9,839 nucleotides of DNA from positions 1-9,839 of the forward strand of contig JACCVB010000017.1 of NCBI GenBank assembly GCA_013698385.1, written 5' to 3'. Made by a program: the position numbers and the translations under genes. Positions 1 to 5,928 of the stretch are shown here, in pieces (within the stretch, counting starts at the first letter, position 1; every line of letters begins with the position of its first letter). Below the pieces are notes generated by a model. It worked only from the letters and a program-made list of their open reading frames with translations. It was not told the DNA's origin and made no database searches. Origin of the DNA: Chloroflexota bacterium (lineage in GTDB: Bacteria > Chloroflexota > Limnocylindria > Limnocylindrales > CSP1-4).

Positions 1-578
1 GCCTCGCATGCCATGCGCAGCGCCCGACCGAGCGCCTTGAACGCCGCCTCGGCCAGATGATGGTCGTTCCGGCCGTGCCCGGACAGGTGAAGGGTCGCGC
101 CGGCCGTCCGCGCGAACGACTCCAGCGCATGCTCGACCAGCTGAAGCGGCAGCCCGCCCGTTCGCTCGCCGAGGAACGGCAGGTCGATGACCGAATACGG
201 CCGGCCGCCGACATCGATGACCGCCGTCGCGATCGACTCGTCCATGGGCACGGTGCTGTTCCCGAAGCGCTGGATCCCGGATCGGTCGCCGAGCGCCTCC
301 GCCAGAGCCGATCCCAGGACGAGCGCCACGTCCTCCACCGTGTGGTGCTCGTCGACGTGGAGGTCGCCGTCGGCGTGGATGGCGAGGTCGAACAGGCCGT
401 GGTGAGCGAACGAGCCGAGCAGGTGGTCGTAGAAGCCGATGCCGGTCGCGATCGAGGTGTGACCCTCGCCGTCGAGGCCGAGGGTCACGGTGATCTCCGT
501 CTCGCGCGTGGTGCGCGCCACGGTGATCCGGCGACCTTCGCGTGGGCCGACTTCGATGGTGCCGAGGGGGGTCGTCAT
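1..578 (-). CDS. hisB: Imidazoleglycerol-phosphate dehydratase, C-terminus cut by window edge
   Basis: Dehydrates imidazole glycerol phosphate to imidazole acetol phosphate in histidine biosynthesis. It is a cytosolic, metal-dependent enzyme that in the family assembles as a 24-mer. I translated it by hand from the ATG at 578-576. Family signatures are clear: GIGFYDH (about residues 46-52), VDEHHTVED (75-83), FGNSTVPMDE (105-114) and GRNDHHLAEAAFKA (169-182). These carry the His/Glu ligands of the two metal sites. 192 full codons plus two bases are present; the family is usually about 195-205 residues, so only some ten residues are missing. There is no phosphatase domain, so this is the monofunctional form. 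The ATG overlaps the hisC stop as ATGA, and GGAG lies 8 nt upstream. VDEHH replaces the commoner VDDHH; the change is conservative. Confidence 0.96.
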   Translation of the reverse strand, partial: MTTPLGTIEVGPREGRRITVARTTRETEITVTLGLDGEGHTSIATGIGFYDHLLGSFAHHGLFDLAIHADGDLHVDEHHTVEDVALVLGSALAEALGDRSGIQRFGNSTVPMDESIATAVIDVGGRPYSVIDLPFLGERTGGLPLQLVEHALESFARTAGATLHLSGHGRNDHHLAEAAFKALGRALRMACE

Positions 579-1720
579 GTCGGGAGCTCCGATTCGATGG
601 CGTGGGCTGCGTCGAGCAGTCGGTCGTTCTCGTGGGGGTCGCGCACGGTCAGGCGCAGGTGGCCGGCCAGAGGGTGCGTTGCGCCGAAGGTGCGTGGTAC
701 GAGCCCCCGTCGAAGCAGGGTTTCCGCTACGGCGGCGGCGCGCTCCGGGCTGGCGAAGTCGACGAGCACGAAGTTCGTGACCGAGGGGCCGACGGACCAG
801 CCGGCCGCCGTCAGGCCGTCGGAGAGACGCGTCCGCTCACGGGTCACGCGCTCAAGGTTCGCCTCCAGGACGCCGGGGTCCAGGAGCGCCTCCGTCACGA
901 TCGTGACCGAGACGGTCGAGACCGAGCCGGGCGGGCGGTACGGATCCAGTCGGGCGATGACCTCTGGGCGGGCCAGGGCGAACCCGACCCGCAAGCCGGC
1001 GAGGGCGTAGGCCTTGCTCGCGGTGCGCACGACGACCAGGTTGGGATAGGTCTCCCTCAGGCCCACCAGCGAGTGGCCGACGAATTCGGCGTAGGCCTCG
1101 TCGAGCACGACGATGGGTGCAGGTCGGGTGCCGACAGCGGCGTCCGTCGCGAGGTCGGCCAGCAGCGTCTCGATCGCGCCGTCGGGCTCGGGCACTGCCG
1201 TCGGGTTGTTGGGGCTGCACAGCCAGACGACGGCCGCCGACCTCGCCGCCTCGCGGACGGTCGGCAGATCCAGCGCGTAGCCCGCCTCGGCGGTGAGGCG
1301 CGGGACGATCAGGACGCTGGCCGCCCGTTGTTCGGTGATGATCCGATACATCGCATACGTCGGGGTCGGCACGACGGCCGCGGCGCCGGCCGGCAGGAAG
1401 GCCTTGGCGATGATGTCGAGGATCTCGTCCGCGCCGGCGCCCACGAGGACCTCGTCCGTGCCCACGCCGTACCGGGCCGCCGCGGCGTGAACGAGTCGGC
1501 GGTAGTCCGTGGGCGGGTATTCGGACAGCGCCGCCTCGAATCGGCCCGCTGCGAGGAGCCGCTGGGCGAGTGCCGGTGGGGCGGGGGAGGTGTTGAGATC
1601 GAACCGCACGATGTCCTCGATGGGGACGCCGTAGCGCGCGGCGATCTGTTCGTCCGTCGCTTCCCAGCTGTAGCCCGCCGGCGCGGTCGAGGAGGCGAAG
1701 GTGACCGGGGTCGGGGTCAT
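575..1720 (-). CDS. hisC: Histidinol-phosphate aminotransferase (HisC-type, PLP-dependent)
   Basis: Class I/II fold-type I aminotransferase that converts imidazole acetol phosphate and glutamate to histidinol phosphate and 2-oxoglutarate. Its 381 residues are slightly long for HisC (about 350-370). Visible PLP-site elements are GAGADE (94-99), the Tyr after PTPT (Y122), SPNNPT (169-174), DEAY (207-210), the Schiff-base Lys in SKAY (K236), R244 in AGLRVGF, and the carboxylate-binding Arg in HLRLTVRDPHEND (R356). The usual N-terminal N-E-N-P motif is replaced by FDLNTSPAPP (40-49), preceded by GYSWEATDEQIAARYG. I recall this as a recognisable HisC variant in Chloroflexota-like genomes. The ATG overlaps the hisD stop (ATGA), with a strong GGGAGG 7 nt upstream at 1733-1728. 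Operon position supports a role in histidine synthesis, but aromatic amino acid transamination is also possible for this family. Confidence 0.93.
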   Translation of the reverse strand: MTPTPVTFASSTAPAGYSWEATDEQIAARYGVPIEDIVRFDLNTSPAPPALAQRLLAAGRFEAALSEYPPTDYRRLVHAAAARYGVGTDEVLVGAGADEILDIIAKAFLPAGAAAVVPTPTYAMYRIITEQRAASVLIVPRLTAEAGYALDLPTVREAARSAAVVWLCSPNNPTAVPEPDGAIETLLADLATDAAVGTRPAPIVVLDEAYAEFVGHSLVGLRETYPNLVVVRTASKAYALAGLRVGFALARPEVIARLDPYRPPGSVSTVSVTIVTEALLDPGVLEANLERVTRERTRLSDGLTAAGWSVGPSVTNFVLVDFASPERAAAVAETLLRRGLVPRTFGATHPLAGHLRLTVRDPHENDRLLDAAHAIESELPT

Positions 1721-3060
1721 GAGCCGTCCTCCCGGAAGCGCTCGGTGACGGCGTCGCGATGGGCCAGCAGGCCCTCGACCTCGGCCAGGGAGGTGACCGT
1801 GTCGCGGATGGCGGCGAGGCCCTCGCGGGTGATCCGCTGAACCTGGCTGAACTTGCCGAAGGCCTCGACGCCGAGGCCGCTCGACGAGCGCGCGAGGCCG
1901 CCGGTCGGCAGGACGTGGTTGGCGCCAGTCGCGTAGTCGCCGGCCGATTCGGGCGCCCAGGCGCCGACGAACAGGGATCCGGCGTTGCGCAGCCGCTCGA
2001 CGGTCGGTTCTGGTGGTTCGACATCCACGGACAGGTGCTCCGGCGCGTAGTCGTTGACGAAGTCGATGGCCGTGTCGAGATCCGGTGCGAGGATGATCCG
2101 GCCGTGCTCGGAGAGGGCTCGAACCAGGATATCGCGGCGGAGGGCGGTCGCCAGGCGGCGCTCGACCGCTCGCTGGACCGCGTCGGCGAAGGCGGCGTCC
2201 GTGGTCACGAGGATGGCCGGCGAGTCCGGCCCGTGCTCGGCCTGGGTGATGAGGTCGAGGGCGACACGGCGCGGGTCGGCCGGCGGCGCGGCGAGGACGA
2301 GCCCTTCCGAGGGGCCCGCGGGAAGGTCGATGGCGACCTCGGCGCTGACCTCGATCTTCGCCGCCGTGACCCAGGCGTTGCCGGGACCGACGATCCGCTC
2401 GACGGGATCGACCTCGGCTTCGGGCAGGCCGAAGGCCAGGGCACCGATCGCCTGGGCGCCACCCGCGACGATCAGGGCCCTGACCTCGAGCAGTCCCGCC
2501 GCACCGAGCAGGACCCGGTGGCTCACCCCGTCGCGATCGGCCGGCGAGGCGACGACGATCCGCTCGACGCCGGCGACGCGAGCCGGGACGACAGTCATCA
2601 GGAGCGAGCTCGGATAGGGTGCGGAGCCGCCGGGCACGTATGCGCCGACGGAGCGAAGCGGGGACCAGCGTCGCTCGATATCGATGCCGGGCTGGATCCG
2701 CGTGTGGGTCGTCAGGGGGACCTGGGTCAGCGCGAACCGGGTGATGTTCGCGATCGCCTGGTCGAGCGCGCGGCGGATGTCCGGGGCGAGCGCATCACGT
2801 GCGGCGGCGAGCTGCCTGGGGCCCACGACGAGGTTGCCGTCCAGCCGCCCACCACCGACTCGCTCGTTCGCCTCGCGGACAGCGGCGTCGCCGCGGGCAT
2901 GGACGTCGTCGAGGGTGGCGCGTGCGGCTTCGCGGACCTGGAGGTCGGGCACGGCGCCGCGGCGGACCAGGGCACGGCGATGGGCGACGGCCGCGGGATC
3001 GCCGGCCGCGACATGGGCCAGGTCCAGGCGTTGCAGGCGAAAGCCGACTTCGGCCGTCAC
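1717..3060 (-). CDS. hisD: Histidinol dehydrogenase
   Basis: Zn-dependent, NAD-linked enzyme that carries out the last two steps of histidine synthesis (histidinol to histidinal to histidine). At 447 residues it is normal length for the family. Visible landmarks are GAYVPGG (139-145), the NAD-site region IVAGGAQAIGALAFG (197-211), VGPGNAWVTAAK (224-235) and DLPAGPSE (245-252). Zn ligands by homology with E. coli HisD are Q273 and H276 in QAEHGPDS, D375 in AGDYATG and H434 in LLAHRDAV. The catalytic pair is E341-H342 in APEHLSV. All key residues are present. The chosen start is GTG, whose bases overlap the hisG stop as GTGA; a weak GAGAAG lies just upstream, so translation probably depends on coupling with hisG. 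Its stop overlaps hisC as ATGA. Confidence 0.97.
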   Translation of the reverse strand: MTAEVGFRLQRLDLAHVAAGDPAAVAHRRALVRRGAVPDLQVREAARATLDDVHARGDAAVREANERVGGGRLDGNLVVGPRQLAAARDALAPDIRRALDQAIANITRFALTQVPLTTHTRIQPGIDIERRWSPLRSVGAYVPGGSAPYPSSLLMTVVPARVAGVERIVVASPADRDGVSHRVLLGAAGLLEVRALIVAGGAQAIGALAFGLPEAEVDPVERIVGPGNAWVTAAKIEVSAEVAIDLPAGPSEGLVLAAPPADPRRVALDLITQAEHGPDSPAILVTTDAAFADAVQRAVERRLATALRRDILVRALSEHGRIILAPDLDTAIDFVNDYAPEHLSVDVEPPEPTVERLRNAGSLFVGAWAPESAGDYATGANHVLPTGGLARSSSGLGVEAFGKFSQVQRITREGLAAIRDTVTSLAEVEGLLAHRDAVTERFREDGS

Positions 3061-3917
3061 GCGACGATCTTCTCGATCGGCAGGACGAGGATGCCCGAGG
3101 CGCCGGCCGCCTTGAGTCTCGGGAGGAGGCTCCAGACGTCGTCGCTGCCCACGACCGAGTGGATGGCGATCATGCCGCTGTGGGCGAGCGGGATGATCGT
3201 CGGCGATTCAAGGGCGGGCAGGAGGGCCTCGAGTTCTTCGAGCTGGCTCGCCGGCGCGTTCATCATCAGGTACTTGCGACCGCGTGCGGCGATGACGGCG
3301 CTGAGCATCGTGTCGATCGCCTCGAGAGCGTCGCCGCGTTCCAGGTCTGCCGCGGGGTCGGCGACGAGGACGGCCTCCGAGGCGAGGACGTCGCCGATCG
3401 GGCGCAGGCCGTTCATGACCATCGTCGAACCGGTCGAAACGAGATCGACGATGGCCTCGGCCAGGCCGAGCCGGGGCGCCACCTCGACCGCTCCCGAGAT
3501 CGGGATGATGTCAACGGGAACGCCGCGTTCCGCGAAGTAGGCGCGGGTCGTGTTCGGGTGGGCCGTCGCGACGCGCAGGCCGGCGAGGTCGTCGATCGAC
3601 TGGCTCGTGCTGTCGTTGGGCACGGCGGCCGTGAGCCGGCAGCGCCCGAAACCGAGCTGGCGAACCTGGCGGAGCTCGACACCGGTCTCGGACAGGAGGT
3701 CGAGGCCGGTGATGCCGAGGTCGGCGACGCCGTCGCGCACGAACTCGATGATGTCGTTGGTGCGCACGAACAGGATGTCCAGGTCGTAGTTCTGGACCCG
3801 GGCGACCAGGCTCCGATCGTGCTCATCGAACACGAGGCCCGCGTCGTGTAACAGGCGCAGGGACGGCTCGACCATGCGGCCCTTGTTCGGGACTGCCAGC
3901 CGCAGGCGTTCCCTCAT
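3057..3917 (-). CDS. hisG: ATP phosphoribosyltransferase, long form (HisG-L)
   Basis: Catalyses the committed step of histidine synthesis, joining ATP and PRPP to give phosphoribosyl-ATP. Its 286 residues match the long, self-regulated form. The catalytic periplasmic-binding-protein-like domains occupy about 1-210, with LAVPNKGRM (7-15), RTNDIIEFVRDGVADLGITG (52-71) and the PRPP loop DLVSTGST (158-165) preceded by EVAPRLGLAEAI. Residues about 212-286 look like the ferredoxin/ACT-like regulatory domain (RKYLMMNAPAS ... LPIEKIVA) that binds histidine in HisG-L. HisZ should therefore not be needed, and feedback inhibition by histidine is expected. The ATG overlaps the stop of the upstream TrpR-like gene (ATGA). 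The frame stays open further upstream, to 4148, but that stretch lies over the upstream gene and has low-complexity, Arg/Pro-rich composition, so I rejected the longer start. Confidence 0.96.
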   Translation of the reverse strand: MRERLRLAVPNKGRMVEPSLRLLHDAGLVFDEHDRSLVARVQNYDLDILFVRTNDIIEFVRDGVADLGITGLDLLSETGVELRQVRQLGFGRCRLTAAVPNDSTSQSIDDLAGLRVATAHPNTTRAYFAERGVPVDIIPISGAVEVAPRLGLAEAIVDLVSTGSTMVMNGLRPIGDVLASEAVLVADPAADLERGDALEAIDTMLSAVIAARGRKYLMMNAPASQLEELEALLPALESPTIIPLAHSGMIAIHSVVGSDDVWSLLPRLKAAGASGILVLPIEKIVA

Positions 3918-4246
3918 GACTCCGTGCCGGTCGGATAAGGCGTCGTGCCGGCGCGCGAGGCCGCATCGAGCTTGTCGAGCATCGACCGATAGCCGCCCTC
4001 GCCATGGTGGAGCCAGCTGGCGATGCGGGTGATGGTCGCGGTACTGGCACCGGTCTCCCGGGAGATCTCCGCGTAGTGCTTGCCCTGGTCGAGGAGGCGA
4101 ACGACAGCCCAGCGCTGGGCCATGTCCCGGAGCTCCGAGAGCGTGCACAGGTCGCGGAAGAAGCGCTCGGTCTCCGCGAGGGAGTCGAGCGATCCGATCG
4201 CCGTGAACAGGGACTCGGCGTCCGGAGTGCGCCAGTCGTCAGCCAT
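3914..4246 (-). CDS. yerC: TrpR-superfamily regulator, YerC/YecD family
   Basis: A 110-residue all-helical protein of the TrpR-related YerC/YecD family. The core contains FFRDLCTLSELRDMAQRW (29-46), then GKHYAEISRETGASTATITRIASWL (55-79). The second stretch is a textbook helix-turn-helix with recognition helix around STATITRIASWL, followed by the family hallmark GEGGY (82-86). Residues after about 96 form a short Thr/Pro-rich tail with no predicted structure. It is the first gene of the leftward his operon and overlaps hisG by ATGA. An AGGA lies 7 nt before its ATG (4257-4254), which supports this start. As I recall, comparative-genomic work has proposed members of this family as histidine-pathway repressors. 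Its position here fits that, with histidine as the plausible co-effector by analogy with TrpR and tryptophan. The effector and regulon are inference; family membership is firm. Confidence 0.9.
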   Translation of the reverse strand: MADDWRTPDAESLFTAIGSLDSLAETERFFRDLCTLSELRDMAQRWAVVRLLDQGKHYAEISRETGASTATITRIASWLHHGEGGYRSMLDKLDAASRAGTTPYPTGTES

Positions 4247-4262
4247 GAGGTGGTCCTACCGT

Positions 4263-4277
4263 GTTATCGTTGTAACG
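4263..4277. promoter_or_regulatory. Candidate shared operator/promoter core between yerC and hisA
   Basis: Two nested inverted repeats are seen: GTTA-N6-TAAC at 4263-4276 and CGTT-GT-AACG at 4268-4277. They lie in the only non-coding gap of the his locus, between the divergent yerC and hisA genes. Over 4261-4303 GC drops to about 49%, against roughly 68% around it. -10-like hexamers overlap the same bases: GATAAC on the minus strand (4268-4263) towards yerC, and TATCGT on the plus strand (4265-4270) towards hisA. I found no good -35 for either. A protein bound here could block both directions. YerC is the obvious candidate, but nothing in the sequence proves it. Confidence 0.4.
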
Positions 4278-5038
4278 TGCTACTACGCTACCACGCTACT
4301 ACGGATGGGGCAAGCGACTTCGCGGTCCTGCCCGCGATCGACCTGCGCGGCGGCCGGGTCGTGCGCCTGGAGCAGGGTGACTTCGCCCGCGAGACGGCCT
4401 TCTCGGACGATCCGGTCGCGGTCGCGCAACGCTTCGCGGACGCCGGCGCTCGCTGGCTGCATGTGGTCGACCTGGATGCGGCGAAGGATGGGGCGTCGGG
4501 CCACGCGCCAGTCATCGCCGAGATGGTTGCAGCGGTGGGGGAGCGCCTCGCTGTCGAGGTCGCCGGCGGCCTCCGGACGGCCGGTGCCGTAGCAGCGGCG
4601 CTGGATCGTGGGGCCGCCCGAGCGATCATCGGGACGGCGGCGCTCCAAGACCTCGCCTTCGCAGGCGCCCTCGTCGCTACCCACGGCCCGAACCGGATCG
4701 CTGTCGCCCTCGATGTCCGCGACGGCCTCGCCGTCGGCCACGGCTGGCAACCGGGAGTGCCCGGCACGCCCGTTGAGCCCGTCCTTGTCGCGCTCGCCGA
4801 CGTCGGCGTGACCACGTTCGAGGTCACGGCCATCGACCGCGACGGCACGCTCGGTGGCCCGGATCTCGTCCTGTATCAGCGACTCATCGCCCTGGACCGC
4901 GGGGCGATCATCGCGTCGGCGGGCATCGCGTCCGACGACGACATCCGCGCTGTCCGCGAGGTCGGTTGCGCCGGGGTGGTCATCGGTCGCGCGCTGTACG
5001 ACGGCCGCATCACCCTCGAGGCCGCGCTGGGCCCCTAA
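4277..5038 (+). CDS. hisA: ProFAR isomerase (HisA), divergent from the his operon
   Basis: (Beta/alpha)8-barrel isomerase that converts ProFAR to PRFAR in histidine synthesis. Numbered from GTG 4277 it has 253 residues. Landmarks are LPAIDLRGGRVVRL with the catalytic base D22, VEVAGGLR (93-100, usual form GGGIR), AIIGTAAL (116-123), the second catalytic Asp in ALDVRDG (D146), and TAIDRDGTLGGPD (184-196). The core barrel is intact. The start is uncertain: GTG 4277 is the closest start codon, but it has no Shine-Dalgarno sequence and puts about 16 atypical residues (encoded by the 8-bp repeats) before the barrel. The next downstream in-frame start would delete catalytic D22; an in-frame GTG also exists at 4250. 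A leaderless transcript starting at or near 4277 is possible. No hisF or hisH adjoins it; its stop lies 9 bases from the convergent LLM gene. Confidence 0.92.
   Translation: MLLRYHATTDGASDFAVLPAIDLRGGRVVRLEQGDFARETAFSDDPVAVAQRFADAGARWLHVVDLDAAKDGASGHAPVIAEMVAAVGERLAVEVAGGLRTAGAVAAALDRGAARAIIGTAALQDLAFAGALVATHGPNRIAVALDVRDGLAVGHGWQPGVPGTPVEPVLVALADVGVTTFEVTAIDRDGTLGGPDLVLYQRLIALDRGAIIASAGIASDDDIRAVREVGCAGVVIGRALYDGRITLEAALGP
4279..4302. repeat. Three tandem 8-bp direct repeats, GCTACYAC
   Basis: The unit GCTACTAC / GCTACCAC / GCTACTAC occurs three times head to tail, with one base differing in the middle copy. On the minus strand it reads GTAGTAGC / GTGGTAGC / GTAGTAGC. It sits immediately beside the nested palindrome at 4263-4277, upstream of yerC and, on the plus strand, at the very start of the hisA reading frame. 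The 8-bp period is not a multiple of three, which is unlike a repeat maintained for its protein. It may be an iterated protein-binding site or a replication-slippage product. Confidence 0.75.
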
Positions 5039-5047
5039 GGCCGCAGG

Positions 5048-5899
5048 CTAGGGTCGCGGTGGACCCGCGGCGATACGCCGGCGGATGGCATCCACCGTGC
5101 CGTGGACCCAGTCAGCCTCGACCCACCACGTCGCGCCGGCCGCGGCCCACGGCTCGACGATGCCCCAGGCCCCTGAGCGGTCGTCGGCCGGCGTGTCGCC
5201 CTGCGCGATCACCTCGTACGGGCCCGTCGCGCCGGCCGGCCGGTGCTCGTGGATCCAGGCGACCGCCTCGGCCAGCTGCCCGGACGACCAGTCGGCGAAC
5301 GCGCCATCCACCGTCGCCGCCTGCGCGATGAGCCCATCCCATCGGGCCGCACGCGACATGGACCGCTCGATCGGCCAGGCCCCGACGACCCACACGGGGA
5401 TCCGCGGCCGCTGGACCGGTGTCGGCTGGAAGGTCATCGCCTTGAACCGGAAGTGCTCGCCAGAGAAAGCGAACGGTTCGCCACTCCACAGGCCATCGAG
5501 GATGGCCAGGCTCTCGTCCAGGCGCTCGGCCCGGACCCGCGCCTCGGTCGCCTCGCCGACGTTGCCGAACGCCGCATCGTCCAGCGCACCCAGGCCCACG
5601 GGCAGCACCAGCCGCCCGTCCGACAGTCGATCGAGCGTCATCGTCTCGCGCGCGAGCTTCCATGGCCGTCGGCGCGACGGCGGGGTGATGACGGCCCCGA
5701 GTCGGACGCGCGACGTGCGCATGGCCATGGCCGCCATCGTGACCCACGGGTCGTAGATGTCCATCGGGCCCAGGGCGATGCCATCCCAGGTGAACACGCC
5801 GTCCCAGCCCGCGGCCTCGGCCTCGGCGGCCAGCTCGGCCGCTTCGCGCGGGCCACCGGAGGTCACGATGATCCCCGAACGGATCTCGCGCGCCGGCAC
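5048..5899 (-). CDS. LLM-class (luciferase-like) flavin/F420-dependent oxidoreductase
   Basis: A 283-residue TIM-barrel protein of the luciferase-like monooxygenase superfamily, probably cytosolic, with no signal peptide or membrane segment. Recognisable stretches are an N-terminal strand SGIIVTSGG (8-16), AEAAGWDGVFTWD (27-39), DPWVTMAAMAMRTSRVRLGAVITP (50-73), the very typical LARETMTLDRLSDGRL (82-97) followed by VGLG, then RLDESLAILDGLWSG (126-140) and IPVWVVGAWP (167-176). Whether it uses FMN or F420 and what substrate it acts on cannot be read from the sequence. The C-terminus is Trp-rich (WGIVEPWAAAGATWWVEADW), which may line the pocket. The start is GTG with GGGGGA 7 nt upstream (5912-5907). 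The EF-G-like gene ends 29 nt before it, so the two are probably co-transcribed. The family is certain; the function is unknown. Confidence 0.88.
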   Translation of the reverse strand: MPAREIRSGIIVTSGGPREAAELAAEAEAAGWDGVFTWDGIALGPMDIYDPWVTMAAMAMRTSRVRLGAVITPPSRRRPWKLARETMTLDRLSDGRLVLPVGLGALDDAAFGNVGEATEARVRAERLDESLAILDGLWSGEPFAFSGEHFRFKAMTFQPTPVQRPRIPVWVVGAWPIERSMSRAARWDGLIAQAATVDGAFADWSSGQLAEAVAWIHEHRPAGATGPYEVIAQGDTPADDRSGAWGIVEPWAAAGATWWVEADWVHGTVDAIRRRIAAGPPRP

Positions 5900-5928
5900 A
5901 CCGGCGTCCCCCGAGCCGGCCGTCGCGC

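Noticed and set aside
542..3540. Long open frames on the plus strand opposite hisC, hisD and hisG (432, 593 and 350 codons)
   Set aside because: They lie antisense to clearly homologous genes, are rich in Arg, Gly, Asp and Ala, show no family motif, and are the expected shadow frames of about 69% GC coding DNA.
3918..4148. N-terminal extension of hisG to an upstream start at 4148
   Set aside because: The extra 77 residues overlap the yerC gene in another frame, are compositionally odd, and precede the normal HisG N-terminus; the ATGA overlap start at 3917 fits family length.
4004..4276. N-terminal extension of the hisA frame upstream of the promoter region
   Set aside because: It runs antisense through yerC and carries no HisA homology; HisA normally begins only a few residues before the LPAIDLRGG motif.
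5036..5070. Possible terminator hairpin (GGGTC/GACCC or CGCGG/CCGCG) between convergent hisA and the LLM gene
   Set aside because: Stems are only 5 bp, lie inside the LLM coding end, and no T tract follows on either strand; such hairpins are common by chance in high-GC DNA.
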